DNA of 64,000 bases from Branchiostoma floridae (taxonomy: Eukaryota > Chordata > Leptocardii > Amphioxiformes > Branchiostomatidae), in contig NC_049980.1 of assembly GCF_000003815.2 (NCBI RefSeq), positions 1,274,740 through 1,338,739 on the forward strand, written 5' to 3'. The notes under the pieces were generated by a model. That model did not search any database. It saw only the letters and a list, made by a program, of their open reading frames with translations, and was not told the origin of the DNA. Within the stretch, counting starts at the first letter, position 1; every line of letters starts with the position of its first letter. Shown piece by piece: positions 23,450 through 36,420 of the stretch. The translations under genes were made by a program, and so were the position numbers.

Positions 23450-24683
23450 CTTCACAGTGTAACACACCACTCATGGAATTGGGAATGCATGCAGTGTTCT
23501 AAGCACACAGTTGAAACAATTATAGTACAATGTTTCAGTTACTGTATTGATACATTGGAAACACATATGCCGTGATTTCACTGTAGCGTAGGTACCAAAC
23601 ATAAAACCATGCAAATATTTCCAAATTTGCAGTAAGCATTCTTAAGTTAGGGTATTTCCTGAGCAGCCTCATAACCCCTGCTTCGCCTATTGAGTCAGTG
23701 AAGTCAAGCTTGCTAAAGCTTGATGTTTCTGACCTAGGGAGAAAAGATGCTGTTACAGTTATCGCTATGGGCCGCTCTTCATCTTCATGATTGTATAACA
23801 TCAGGCCCTATGAACCTGATTTAAAAAAAAAAGGTATACCCCCACCTTTTTCTCACATGTGACTTGTTTTACTTATCTTTGAACTTGGACTTTCACACAG
23901 GAATGCATATTCTGATATTCTCTAGCTGGACTTCTCCTGTGTATGTGTGATATGGGTTAAAATACCTACTGCTGATGTGTCTTGCAGTACCCAGCTGCCA
24001 TTAAAGTTAATCTCAATACTTGAATCTCCCACATTTGACTAGTTTACTCATTTTCATCCTGGACTGGTAGTTGATACACAAATGACATACATGTCTTCTA
24101 TAGCTTTCTGGACTTTTCCTGTCCATTGGTGATTTGAATGGAAGTTATAAGAGTAACATATGTCTTCCCATAGCCAGCTTGCCCTATTGTGTAGTTAACG
24201 TTCTCAGTGGAACAATGTTTCACTATGTACAGGAGCCCCTGCTGAGGTGATGTGTACCAGGGTAAGTATTCAGGTCACTTCTGAGGAGACAGCAGGTCCT
24301 GTATGCACAGTGTTGATAAGACATAAACCCGGGGTGCTTCCTGCTGCCTTTGTTGGATTTACTGCACAAAGCTGGTGATTTAGGCTGGATTCGCTGGTAA
24401 AACAGAAGGAAAACTGCACCTTTATCGCTCCAGCCACAAGGCAGAGCTCATCCTATAGTGAAATTCAGTTATAAATCACTGTCTGTGTGGAAAGACTGGG
24501 AGGTGGACACAGGCTTGACCTGCTTGTCTCCTTCGTGTTGGATGAATGATGTATGGATCCTTTGCTGCAAACATGAAAATGACTCCCCAACTTTCATAAC
24601 TTGCTGTTCAAACAGCAATATTTTAATGTTTCAAATTATCATCTGTCTCATCTCCTATGTTTCCATAATCAACATAACATTTC
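23450..24683. other. Non-coding, nothing recognised
   Basis: A phrase CT-GGACTT-TCCTGT occurs near 23930 and again near 24112 in similar surroundings, perhaps an old duplication. No exon seen. Confidence 0.3.
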
Positions 24684-25640
24684 AAAGAAAACATTGATGC
24701 TACAGTACACTTATCATTACAGTAGCTGTCCCTGGTGCTGATTTCTGTGTTATTGATGTGTGTGATGTATCTGATAGAGGAAACAGATCTTAAAGAAAAC
24801 ATTGATGCTACAGTACACTTATCATTACAGTAGCTGTCCCTGGTGCTGATTTCTGTGTTATTGATGTGTGTGATGTATCTGATAGAGGAAACAGATCTTA
24901 AAGAAAACATTGATGCTACAGTACACTTATCATTACAGTAGCTGTCCCTAGTGCTGATTTCTGTGTTATTGATGTGTGATGTATCTGATAGAGGAAACAG
25001 ATTTAAAAGGAAACATTGATGCTACAGTACACTTATCGTTACACTAGCTGTCCCTGGAGCTGATTTCTGTGTTATTGATGTGTGATGTATCTGATAGAGG
25101 AAACAGATCTTAAAGAAAACATTGATGCTACAGTACACTTATCATTACAGTAGCTGTCCCTGGTGCTGATTTTTGTGTTATTGATGTGTGATGTATCTGA
25201 TAGTGGAAACAGATTTAAAAGGAAACATTGATGCTACAGTACACTTATCATTACAGTAGCTGTCCCTGGTGCTGATTTTTGTGTTATTGATGTGTGTCTG
25301 ATAGTGGAAACAGATTTAAAAGGACACATTGATGCTACAGTACACTTATCATTACAGTAGCTGTCCCTGGTGCTGATTCTGTGTTATTGATGTGTGTGAT
25401 GTATCTGATAGAGGAAACAGATCTTAAAGAAAACATTGATGCTACAGTACACTTATCGTTACACTAGCTGTCCCTGGTGCTGATTTTTGTGTTATTGATG
25501 TGTGTGATGTATCTGATAGAGGAAACAGATTTAAAAGGAAACATTGATGCTACAGTACACTTATCATTACAGTAACTGTCCCTAGTGCTGACTTCTCTAC
25601 TAATGACGTGTATCTTTTATCTTATAGAGAAAACACTTTT
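24684..25640. repeat. Tandem array, about nine units of 106-108 bp
   Basis: Units begin AAAGAAAACATTGATGCTAC at 24684, 24792, 24900, 25006, 25112, 25218, 25319, 25426 and 25534. The first spacings are exactly 108 bases, so the minus strand reads an in-frame 36-residue repeat across the first copies; other copies break it. The last unit is degenerate and the array fades by about 25640. A minisatellite, not a gene. Confidence 0.92.
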
Positions 25641-25689
25641 AATGCTATTTGACGACTAACTAAGTTTATTGTGTGGACTGCACTGTGTA

Positions 25690-26360
25690 TGAAGTAAGGA
25701 GTTTCAAATTCTAATTCTAGCCATAGCGGGAAATCATTGACTAGTTGCAAGAGTGCAGTGCACATCCAGTGATGTTTTCTGTAGGCATGATGGTAGGGTG
25801 ACATCAAGTCATTCACTTTGAAATAGTCTGATATTTGAGTACTCACAACTCTCTCCACTACCTTACTAAAAGCAGGTAAGAGACTTGTTGCCGACTTGGT
25901 TAGAGGAACAACCTTGGCTCTTTTCCATGCCGTCGGATATTCAGAAATGATAAGCGTTAAGTTTATGATGTAGCACAGTGGTCTGGCAATTTTGTCGGCA
26001 GCTAACCATAACAGCTTGTTGTCGACATTGTCAAGTCCAGTAGCTTTCCCATCAGATAAGGGCAGAAGGTGTTTGTTGATCTTTTCTCAATGTGTCAGTT
26101 GGAAGTCAAAATTACAGTCTTTTCCCAACATTACCTTATCTCATAACAGCCGTAGAAGGTCCCCGTTTGTTTGCGAGTCCAACCCTTCTCTCAGAGAGTT
26201 CACCTTTTGCTACGTCAACCACCTTAGTGAGAATCTCTTTGTCCCGCTCTACAGTACTGGCTGACGAAGCCCTCACCCATCATTCCATTTAGTGCTCTCC
26301 ATATTTCCTTCAGGTCGTTCTTGGACTCTGCTATTTTAGATTTGAAAAATACGGCTTTCT
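25690..26360 (-). pseudogene. LINE reverse-transcriptase fragment
   Basis: On the minus strand, in pieces, this reads GKATGLDNVDNKLLWLAADK, then EYPTAWKRAKVVPLTKSA, then LLPAFSKVVERVVSTQISDY and a piece ending in TALLQLVND. These are the N-terminal fingers of a non-LTR retrotransposon reverse transcriptase. A segment is missing between the second and third pieces, upstream frames are broken, and the catalytic YxDD region is absent. Dead copy. The sequence on either side (25617-25690 and 26395-26480) is similar, so it sits inside an older repeat. Confidence 0.85.
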
Positions 26361-26439
26361 TTTTCCGATTTAGTTTGAGTACCTGTTCTTGTTGCTAATT
26401 TTTGTTTTATCTGATAAAATTTTGATGCAATTTAATGAC

Positions 26440-29400
26440 TTACTAACTTTATTGCAAAAACTGCTGTGTGTAAAAAGTTTCAAATTTGCTTTGAGCCCGT
26501 CTAACTACTGACTTCCACCTTTACAGTTAAAGCACTCATCCAAAACTTTGCAGCTGAAGGTACGTCAGTCCGAGTTGCCTAACTCCCTTCACAGGTTGTA
26601 CCTTTTAAAGGGGATTTTTATGGAGATAGGCACAAAAATACACTACAGTGTCCCATCCGATTTAGGCCTCCCTTCTTCAGGTATTAACAGCCAGACCTAA
26701 GGCACAGGCAAGAAAGCCTTCCTCACTTACACTAAGACAGTCTGTCTCCATAAGGAGATGGTACTGACAAGAGTACCTTTATGTTGGATAATGGTTTTAG
26801 TTTCACATGGCGGAAGTTGTGCCCAAATCCGGGCTTAGCTTGGGAGAGGGGTCGGGTTCACCAGCCAAGCTGTCTGCACGCTGTCATAAACGCTATCCAG
26901 ACGTGCAGAACTAATTTTGTTTTTCTCCTGACAGGAGACAGACGGCATTGTTCGGCAGCTTTACATTGGTTTAATGGCAAAAGTTGAAAAGTTCTAACAG
27001 TGTGCAGAATTCCAGGTGGAATAGTAAAAGTATAAACTAGGTCCATCAATCCTGGAATGATTTGCCAACTGTGAGTGGTCAATCACTTTCCATATTACAT
27101 TGATATGGCAATGTACATGATGTCAGTGATCAGTCCTCGAGTTTTGACTCTCTGTTCTTGTTTGATTTGTGGAATTGTCTTTGCAGCTGCATTGACTATT
27201 ACCACCTATGTGGTATAAAAGAATTTTGTGCTTGCCAAAACCTCCTTGGTATGATCCTTACTTCCTAAATTCATAGGTTGTGCAGGTAGAATGTGCCTGG
27301 TACAGGTAATTTTCAATGTTAAGTATTTTGAGCCCATAGGCATATTATATATAGCGATGCCATTAGTAGTAGAAATTCCTATACTTTTCTCAATTGCTGA
27401 GTGCTAAGCAGGGAAAGCAGTATGTACCAGTTTTTAGTGTTACACAATCTGGGATCAAACTCAAAACCAACCAAATACAAGGTGGACACTTTACTAACAT
27501 GGCCATTGCATTGGTGAGCCACCTTTAAATTTGAAGAGCAAAACCATCTTATTTGCAAGATTTTCAAAGAGAACAAGAAAATAATAATGTGCACACAGAA
27601 AGGGAGACTTCTTTAAACTTTATTTGCATTAGTTAACATCATATTGTACAAACTGTCACCCAACCATCAAAACATGTTATATCAAACTTATCTAATAGTA
27701 TGCACAGGTCCCATCCCCTATCAAACATGGCCACACTACAGGAACGAACACCAAGTCTTACACATATACAGACTGATGAGGAGACTATGCTAGATGGTAC
27801 AATATTCCATACAAGTACAAATATAGAGTTTTGCATATTTCGTGTCCAGAAGATCGTGTCGTAGCGACTGTTCCGTTGTCCGTCCTTGATACGGGCCTCG
27901 CGAAACAATGTATACACTCCTGAACTCTGACTTGATTAGTATATGATTATGAGCACAGTGTGATTTACATTTTTTCTGCCACCTGCGAAAGTTTCGGCTG
28001 TAAGATTTTTTACCCGCATAGTCACTGTAAAAATTGTCCACAAGGGTCCAGTATTGTACAATGAATACTAGGTGAATATAAATATAGTCATTCAGAAAAC
28101 GCCACAGCTAGAACCAAGAAATGTGGCAAGGAGGATCATCAACAATGGAAGCTTTCATGTACTGGAATAGTGCTCAGTATTGGTTCGGCCTCGAATGTAT
28201 GGGCCTGAAAAATTGCAGCTTTCTAATCATTTCACCCATGATTGTATTTTGTCTGCAAATTGCAGGCAGGTACGTTAAACCCTAATGAGGCATGTAAATC
28301 CTACAGGAAATGCCTGAGGTGAACTTGAATGCGTACATGTAAGGAGAGAAGCCTTCAGTAGTCATTGTACGTTTGTGCTTTATACATCCAAAACAGGGAG
28401 CCAGATTTTGCAGACATAAAGTTATAGTTTCTCTCTATAACAATAATCTGTATGAAAAATGTTTTAAAGAAATGGAAGTTAGGAGCAGTTCAAAATATCA
28501 GAAGAAGAAAATTGTTACAGCTCCTTCGGTTGTTTCAACGTCTGAGTCTATGACATTGACCGATACTGCAAACTCACTGTTCAACATGGGCAAAATTGCT
28601 TAATTGTTAAGTTTTTCTTTCATTACAAGATTGGGCTGGTCAAGCAGAACTTGGTAGCAAACTGATATCCTGGAACAAAAAGTTTGCACACAGAGTTGTG
28701 ATGTATGGCTGGGAGATTTCTGCAGTGAAGAGTCATTTCCCTTTTCTCAAAGCCCCAAAGCAGGTTCGTTTCTTCCATGCTTCTGTAAAGCCAACGGAAT
28801 GCAAATCCTGATCTTTATCTAAATCTCACCAAGGCCCTGTCATGTTTAGCAATTTTTCCTCTTGGGCAAGTTCAAATATTGACTGGTTAGAGCCTAAGCA
28901 ATTTTCTAGAATTCAGCAGACCCTTTCTCTGAAGATAGCAGTACTATGACAATTATAAAATGGTTTAAAAGCTATAAAATGACATGAGATCTCTTTGGCA
29001 CATGTAAATAATGTCTGCAAACTCAATAGATAAAATCATCACTGTTAAACAACTATAAAGAGCCTAGAACAAGCAGAATCCAACCAGAGATTCACAGTCC
29101 ATATTCAAAAAAACCCATTGATACTTATGATGTAGCTTTCTCTTTTAGCTATGGAAGACTGTAATTTGGCCCAATTGCTTAGAGGATACTATACTACTAG
29201 TATACCCCAAATTGTTCTCTATTTCAATTACAAAGTCTCTATAATATATACAGTCTAGTCAAATACAATTAGATGAAATATTGAAAAACCCCATGAATAG
29301 TCTTTATGATGGTCTTGCACAAAAAGCCAACAAGTTCAAGATACCAGACATCCCCCAACAGGTCCTCAACAAATATAGCAGTGGCTATCAAATTCCAGGC

Positions 29401-29607
29401 CGCAGTGTAATATCCCTTCGGGTGATAGATCCGCTGGCATTTTGGGGAAAATTACCCAATGCCGTTTTAAGGTTGGAAAATTAAATGCAGCAAAAGCGAC
29501 AAATTTGTAGCAGAAATCAATACCAGCTGCCAGTGGGCCAATCTGTTCCTGACATGTGAGATGGGATGGCTGCAGTGGAGTGGGGAAACATTCTGCATGG
29601 CTTTTGC
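26440..29607. other. Non-coding, no exon recognised
   Basis: Apart from a degraded tRNA-like block near 27440, I see no supported feature. ORFs here have no recognisable domains and no good splice context. Confidence 0.3.
27430..27520 (-). mobile_element. Possible degraded tRNA-derived SINE
   Basis: The minus strand contains GAGTTTGATCCC, close to a B box, about 45 bases after a weak A-box-like TGGCCATG. Low confidence. Confidence 0.25.
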
Positions 29608-29615
29608 CTCTACCT

Positions 29616-29941
29616 CAGGGTTGTAGCCAGTGCCTGTCCCTTGACGGAATTTTGCAGCTGGGGACTGAAAAAAATGTTGCCCATTCCGTCCTCTGTGACG
29701 GACAAAAGTAGATTTGTATTTTTAAAAACTGTCTCCCTTGTGTAATTTTTCACCAAAACAGATTGCCATTGAACAGCTTAGTCTACCAGCAAAATTTACA
29801 CCTCAGAATGAAGGAAATAGCTTTTCAGATGGTCTAGATTTCAAAATTTTCTGGGGGAGCATGCCCTCGGATCACCCTATGAATGTGCGCCTTGAGCGCT
29901 CAATAGGATTCAAAATCGATTTCAGGCTGGCTACAACCCTG
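29616..29941 (+). mobile_element. hAT-type MITE (CAGGGTTGTA), copy 2
   Basis: Same ends and body as 20368-20700. Flanked by CTCTACCT (29608-29615) and CTCTACTT (29942-29949), an 8-bp duplication with one substitution. Same orientation as copy 1. Confidence 0.88.
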
Positions 29942-29949
29942 CTCTACTT

Positions 29950-32900
29950 TCAAAGTTGTTCCCAGGGAGATGATGACAGGATGAAGACTTGACTTTTGGA
30001 GAGATAAGTCAGAGTGATTTCAGTCAACATATGATACTGTAATGAAAAAAGCAAATTGCCAAGTATTGGGGAAATATCCTGGCTTTGGTCACTTTTATGA
30101 ACAATTCTAGAAAATGAAGCAAGCAATAGCCCACAAAATGTGGCATTTAGATAGTGAAATAATGGTATCTTGACTTCTGGAAATGATAAGATTTTTTCCA
30201 ATGAACTTGATGTTCCTGAGGTTGCCATTTAAAGTGAAAGGTTGATCCAGGGGGAATCCAAGAACAAAGGAATTGTGTTGAATCAGCCAAAGTTGTTTGA
30301 ATGGAACTGTTGGCAATTAGAGGGATCAGCCCAGCGATCTGTTACCGGGTGCATTGTCAGGTCCTGGACGTGTAATTACCATTAGGGAAGCTCATGGATT
30401 GCCAGGCATTTCATGCTGGGCGTGCAGAAAGTCTTTATGGCAAGTGCTTTGTCAAAATAGTGCATCTACTAGCGCGAGGAAATTTAGACTTTGAAACTGA
30501 ACTTAACAGAAGCTTGAGCATTGTACTAAAAAAAAAAAAGAGTGCACAGCTTTCATGTATTTAAAACCACGTTAAAGCAAGTAGTGCAGAGACTCTGACA
30601 CCAAAGGGCAAACAAATGCTGGCAATGAAATCCTGTCAAATGAATTCCCCAGCTTTGACTTGGTGAAAGTAGCTATTCAAATTACGGTAATTATAGATAA
30701 AAACTTGATGGACTTATGCTGAATATGGAAACAGTTAGATGTAAATTAGCAAAGGCTTTCTTTAGTTCTGCAACGTCAACCATTTGAACCCCTGGGTCCA
30801 CACTGGACGCATGACTTCTGCTTTGAAAGTCATTCCTCCAAAGTTTCATTTCTCTTTCCCATTTTCTGTCATCGTCTTATGCTTCACAGGGACATCTTAT
30901 AGAGCAGTTTCCACCAGAACATCCTGTTTGCAAGGTTCTCATTTCATGCATGGTGTTGAGCCATGGCCACAAACTCCCATACTAGGTGCACAAATACATG
31001 GCTTATTTTGAATCTCTTTTAGTCATTCAACAGAGTAGTCATTGTCTGAGGAATCTAAAAAATGTTGTGAAAAAAATTAGGAAATTTAAGCTTTGCAAGA
31101 ATGAATTAGTCCAGAAACTTTGTTCTAGCTAAAAAAAATGGATAGCCCTGCAATGCTGTATGTCTTTCACAGTCAAAGTAATTGAATGATATGTGAAAGA
31201 AATTATTAGGAGATATTTAGCATGACAAGATGAAAAGATGATAACAATCATCTGCCTAAAGATAAGGCAAACCTACGGCTGCGCATGCTTTAGATTTTTG
31301 TCAGAATACCCTTTTTTGACAACTTGTGAAGGTAACATTTGTTAGTCAAATTTCTGCTTGACCTCCTGACAGTCTTGCTTCAAGTTTGTATGCACTCACT
31401 GCAGTGCTAAATTAAATGTAGCATCCATTAAATGAATCATCATCATCCATTCATGTCTTCAAATGAATATTCTTTTTAAAAATGAAGAATCTCAGGCTTA
31501 CTTATCCAGATTGATATCTATATATGTTGTGCTAGCGCTGATGTTGTAAACAACGTAATAATCAAAAGACGAAAATAACCTCAAAGAGCCCATAATTTGG
31601 TATTATTTACCGGCGTACACGTAATTGCCATGAAGATGATGCTGTTTAGATTTTCAGATCCTTTTCCTGTCTTGCAGATTCCATTTCCAATGCTGAGCCT
31701 CAGCGGTAAACCAATATGCCATAAAATGGTAGGTTCCTTGGGACCTTACAGCACTGTAGGCAATTTCCCTGTTGCTGGCAGTCGGCCATGTTATTCCTCT
31801 AACCCAGCAGGCTTCTTGGTATCATAAATGCTGCAACTCTACTACACTACTAAGTGTCACAAAGTGTTGACATAAAGTAGCTCTCGACAAAGTGTGCATC
31901 TTGGATTACGAAAAAGGGCTACTTTGTGAGGGGTGTGAAGCAGGAAAGTTTACATCAGGGTCTCTCTGAACCATGACTGTGGTAGATTCCATCTTCCTGC
32001 CACCTTTGATTCACTACTGGTGTCATCACGCTTCTGGATTCCGAAAAGCCAGTGCAGTGAATCAGACATTTGATGAAAGCTGATTTGGTGAAATTGACTA
32101 AAAACTGTGTTTCCTCTGTGTTGAAACAAAACTAAAACCAAACTACATTTTATACATTTGAATTCCGTTAAATCAATTCTTAAACTAGCTTGGAAGCTTT
32201 GGATACTTGAATATTTGAAGGAAAAGAAACTTTAAGCTACCTATACATGTAAATTTTCTCTCTGAGTTTTTTTCTTGGGAACATTTATCGAAACCAACGG
32301 GTGCTGAAAAATACACGTCAGCTACAGGTTAGAGCCTGATAGATGTTGCAACAAGGAGATTTGATTTATGTTGGACAGGCTACAAGAGGTGCTAAATGCT
32401 CAGTATTAAAAGTCTGATGTTTACATACATTATCTACGATTCAATGTTGCCTTTTATGACATGGGAATTCAGGCACTAATTCCTTCTTTTGTAGAGTTCT
32501 AAAGTGGTACTGAGCATTGGTGTACAGAAAGGAAGGGGCTTGAATTTTTTAGTTCTGGTTGATTCACGATTACCTTGCAGTCTATATGATTAGGGTATTC
32601 TGATGTAGAGCCTTCTCACACTAGAATCTCCCAAAATTGGCCCCAAGTACAGTCCTTATTATCCCCTCTATCTTTTAGACCCATTGCAGTTACATATGTA
32701 TGCAAACCTGACCTTCCCCTTTACTCTTTTTATATGTTCCTGGAAACGTACATTTTGTAATATGTGCTCAATCTGATATTATGCCCTAGTTTATACCCTG
32801 GATATCCCATCCATTTATGACACACTGTGTGCCAGTCCTTATCATACTCAAAAGTCTCGTGTCTTTTGATCCTCCTTTCGTGTAGGGATATTCACAAGTG

Positions 32901-34388
32901 GCCAAAGTTTCCCCAGTGTGTTAGGAACGACCCTGTACTCTGTCGTACATTACTTACTAGCCCGTTGACCCGGCGACCCCGCGCTCCCTATCTCCTCCAA
33001 CCTGCCGCGTCAGCTTTGGGAAGATGCTTGCTGGATACGTCTTTCTGACAGGGTCACAAAAGGGAGGTGAACCCATTCCACTTTTATTGCTTTGTTTATA
33101 AAAATGTGGCGCAAAATTGCGTTTCCAAGCCGTTATCTTGATAGCTGGGGCAGATTTCTGGGTGTAGGGGTTGAGGAGGTGTCTCCACTGACAAACCTGT
33201 AATACCAGCAGCGCCGATTCAAAATGGTAAAGGTCAAGTGAGGCCACACCCCCAGAATAGTGTGTCCTTTTTGGAAGGAAGTTACATGTACATGGCAGTA
33301 AAATTATGGAATAATGGAGTAATCCATGGGGGGTAATATACAGAGTTATACAAAGACAAAGCTCAACAAGAAGGGACTTCCTATTATAAGAGCAAGATGC
33401 ATACATAAGAAATAGGAACAATCATGGAGAAACACAATATACATTACAACAAATTTCACTCCACATTAACAAGTGAAACATAATTACCTAAAGCAACCAT
33501 AATGTCTGGCTTTGTTTGGCTCATTCTTCCTAGTACATGAAAGCTACAGGACAACCAAGGGCATTTCACAATTTCATAAACCCTTCAGTTTTAGAAACTA
33601 ATCTATCTTGACACTGACCATCCTTCTAATATGTTAGGAGAAGTGGTAACACATACATTTTGCACATGTACATGTACATGCATCTACCCAGTGGGTGACT
33701 CTATGACAGATGTAGCATGTAACGATGGTGGTTACATCTGTGTCCTTCAGCGGGTAAAATGTTCAGCCTGTCAGTGCCGGTCTGAGGAGGTATCTATCAC
33801 AGCACGTGGGCATGAATCTCCTGCAGATCTGGTTGACATTGCACGCCTTTCCAGCAGTGGGGATCCATTACCTGCATCTAAGTCGTGGGCAAGGAATTAT
33901 TCATACTGAACTGGAGCTGCAGTCAGCAAGCATTTTCTTTCCCCCTACGGCCATTGCCAGAGATGGCAGGCAGATATTCTTGTGGAATGATTTTGTGCTG
34001 ATATCCTTCACGATCGCTTGTGCAAGCTTCTAGCAGTGCAAATGTTTTGGAGGAGCTATTGGAGGGCTTACCACCAAATACCGCTGTGCTGTAAAATACC
34101 CATTTTCATCCCTAACATTGATGGCTGGATCAGGAAAGTTTTGAGCTGTCAACGCCAGATCTACCTGATGCGTCTCTTCCTCACAGTCAGGGCGTTCAAA
34201 CTGTGTTAGTCTTCCTCAACCTGAATCTCATTAATGTGAGTGCAGAATACCATCCCAACAATTGTGATTTGTCCATGTACGGTATAATGAATACTAAAAC
34301 TTACATGTAGTGCAGTTTGTTATAACAGACATTTTCTTGCACTGTGGATTTCCTTTTTAGAGGGTTACCAATGATCACATTACATATC
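29950..34388. other. Non-coding, one possible short exon
   Basis: No exon is established. A CpG-rich patch at 32955-33050 has splice signals on the minus strand (see findings). 30340-30480 is repeat-free with several TAATTA-type words. Nothing else recognised. Confidence 0.3.
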
Positions 34389-34537
34389 NNNNNNNNNNNN
34401 NNNNNNNNNNNNNNNNNNNNNNNNNNNNNNNNNNNNNNNNNNNNNNNNNNNNNNNNNNNNNNNNNNNNNNNNNNNNNNNNNNNNNNNNNNNNNNNNNNNN
34501 NNNNNNNNNNNNNNNNNNNNNNNNNNNNNNNNNNNNN
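34389..34537. other. Assembly gap, 149 N
   Basis: 149 unknown bases, directly upstream of the short open frame ending at 34634. Confidence 0.99.
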
Positions 34538-34634
34538 AGAGTCAGCAGAGCAGTCACTGCAGATGGAGATGATGCAGGTTGATGAACAGTTGGTTGATGA
34601 CGATCCTGTGGCAATAGAGTTTGGGTCTCAATGA
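34538..34634 (+). CDS. Possible C-terminal end of an unknown ORF cut by the gap
   Basis: Immediately after the gap a frame reads 31 residues (ESAEQSLQMEMMQVDEQLVD and on, ending in GSQ) to a TGA. It is acidic and Gln-rich. It could be the end of a gene or of a transposon ORF lying in the gap, or chance. I do not recognise it. Confidence 0.2.
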
Positions 34635-34639
34635 TGCAG

Positions 34640-35711
34640 CAAGCTGATGGTTGGATTCGTGCAGTTAATGGATCTCAGGAACTGCAGATCCTGATGAACA
34701 TAAATCCTTCTAAAGGCAGCAGAGCTTATGTGAGTCCTGGATATTTTAGTTTTTACTGAAGCGATGTTTTGCATCCTGCTGAAGCCAAACTGAGCTTTAT
34801 GTAATGAGCAGCAGCTTGCAACAGTACCTCTCATGCAGCAATGGCAGCAGATCTGTTGAATGATTGGCCATTTCCAAGAAAACACAGCCTTTCCTGCAGA
34901 TTAGGTGCTTAATATCACAACTATGTGACACATCAGGGACCTTACAGACAGTAGGAGACACTCATAAATATGCACCATCTTGGTATGCTTCTCCATGATA
35001 TTCCATCTTGAATTTTGTGCTTGTGCCAAAAACGTAGCCCCAATGCTGTATAATGATCTTCAATAGAAATGGGACCATGCTGTATTTCCATCTTTTCCAA
35101 ACTGTAGGAGAAATGGGATAATCTGAAGACACTCATAAATGTTCCTGTCCACATGAGTCCAACTTGATGAATGTGTCCAGCAGGGGTGGTGCAGGATGTA
35201 GAGTTAAAACAGCTTTGTACAGACAGTGTCACTGCACCAAGCTGTCCGTGATAAGGTATAAATCACTGAACCAGCAGGCAAAGTGCTGCCACATCCAGTC
35301 TAGCTATTTCTTACCTCTATCAAAAAGTTCTTCACACAGTCTTTGTTGCTATGGAGGAAGTTGAGAATGTTCGCCCAGCCAGGGTATTGCTCTGTCTTGG
35401 TCTTATGCCCTCAGCCTGGAGCTGGTCCAAAATCCTGACGTGTATCTTTCTCATGATGAACAGATCGACCTTACACCTTATCATCAGTCTTCAGTTACAT
35501 TTGTCAGTCCTGGGCCATCACTTGAAGTGTTCGAGAACACCATATCCAGCCTGTCAGATATGGTAACCCTTGTCTTTTCCTGAGGTATCATCCTTTTGTC
35601 TGTCACACTTGACGTCTGGCTTTGTGGTAAGTTCCGTGCCTGAGTACAGTTTTCACAGGCATGCCGACTTCATACCACATCTTGCAACTCCTCAACCTCC
35701 TCCTCTGCTAG
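34640..35711. other. 3' flank and probable 3' UTR of the LRR-Ig gene
   Basis: Downstream of the minus-strand stop at 35712. I find no canonical AATAAA or ATTAAA on the minus strand before the gap. GACACTCATAAAT occurs near 34955 and near 35130 in similar context, suggesting an old internal duplication. Confidence 0.35.
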
Positions 35712-36420
35712 TCATATCCGGCTGAATTTCATGTCCATCCGAACTCTTGCGGCGTTGTTGTCTTTCCTAGGGTTCGGGATCATGTTGATGTTGTTCTCCG
35801 GTTGCCTGTTGGGAACGTACGTCATTTCGATACCGTCCTGCTTGTAGTTCTTTCCTCTTGACCAGACACTGAATATAAAACAACACAGTAGCACAACACC
35901 GAAGAAGGAAAAACAGCCCATGAAACTGGCCAGTATGGTTGTCAGAGTGGTTTTGTTGTCCAGTTGGGCCCCAGCCGATGTGCTGGAGTTATCCTTCACC
36001 GTTGGTGGACTCGGCGTGGGTGCTAGCGTCGTCATGGGTTCCACTGTGATGTCTATGTATGCAGTTTTGTTCCCCACAATGTTGTGTGCCATACACGAGT
36101 ACGTCCCCTCGTGGGAGCGCGATATACGATATATCCTTAATGTACCAAACTCTGACACCGCCATGTTGGATACCAGAGAGGGTGCTCTCAGTATAGTTCT
36201 ATCTGGCCCCAGCCATATTATGGAGGGCTCGGGGCTTCCCGATGCATTGCAGTGTAACACGGCCGTGGTTCGTTCAGGGAAGCAGATGTAGTTCCCCTGT
36301 CTGATGGTGACGAGTGGCTTGATGCACCTACTTGTGTCCATCTTCAGCCTAGGAATGTAGTCAAAGAGGTTTCGATTCCTTAGGCTGGGAGGGTTGACGC
36401 AGGTGACGTTGTTGGTACAC
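35712..36420 (-). CDS. LRR-Ig exon 6: LRRCT end, Ig domain, membrane segment, tail, stop
   Basis: Acceptor ATCATTCCCACCAG, then 235 codons and TGA at 35712-35714. The first residues (CTNNVTCVNPPSLRN) close the LRRCT. The Ig cysteines are in VLHC and YSC. Then come the membrane helix and a cytoplasmic tail with one tyrosine (EMTYVPN) and basic residues near the C-terminus. Confidence 0.95.

Noticed and set aside
24623-24910. Minus-strand ORF with a repeated 36-residue peptide
   Set aside because: It arises because the satellite unit is 108 bases; most other units break the frame and there is no start, splice or domain evidence.
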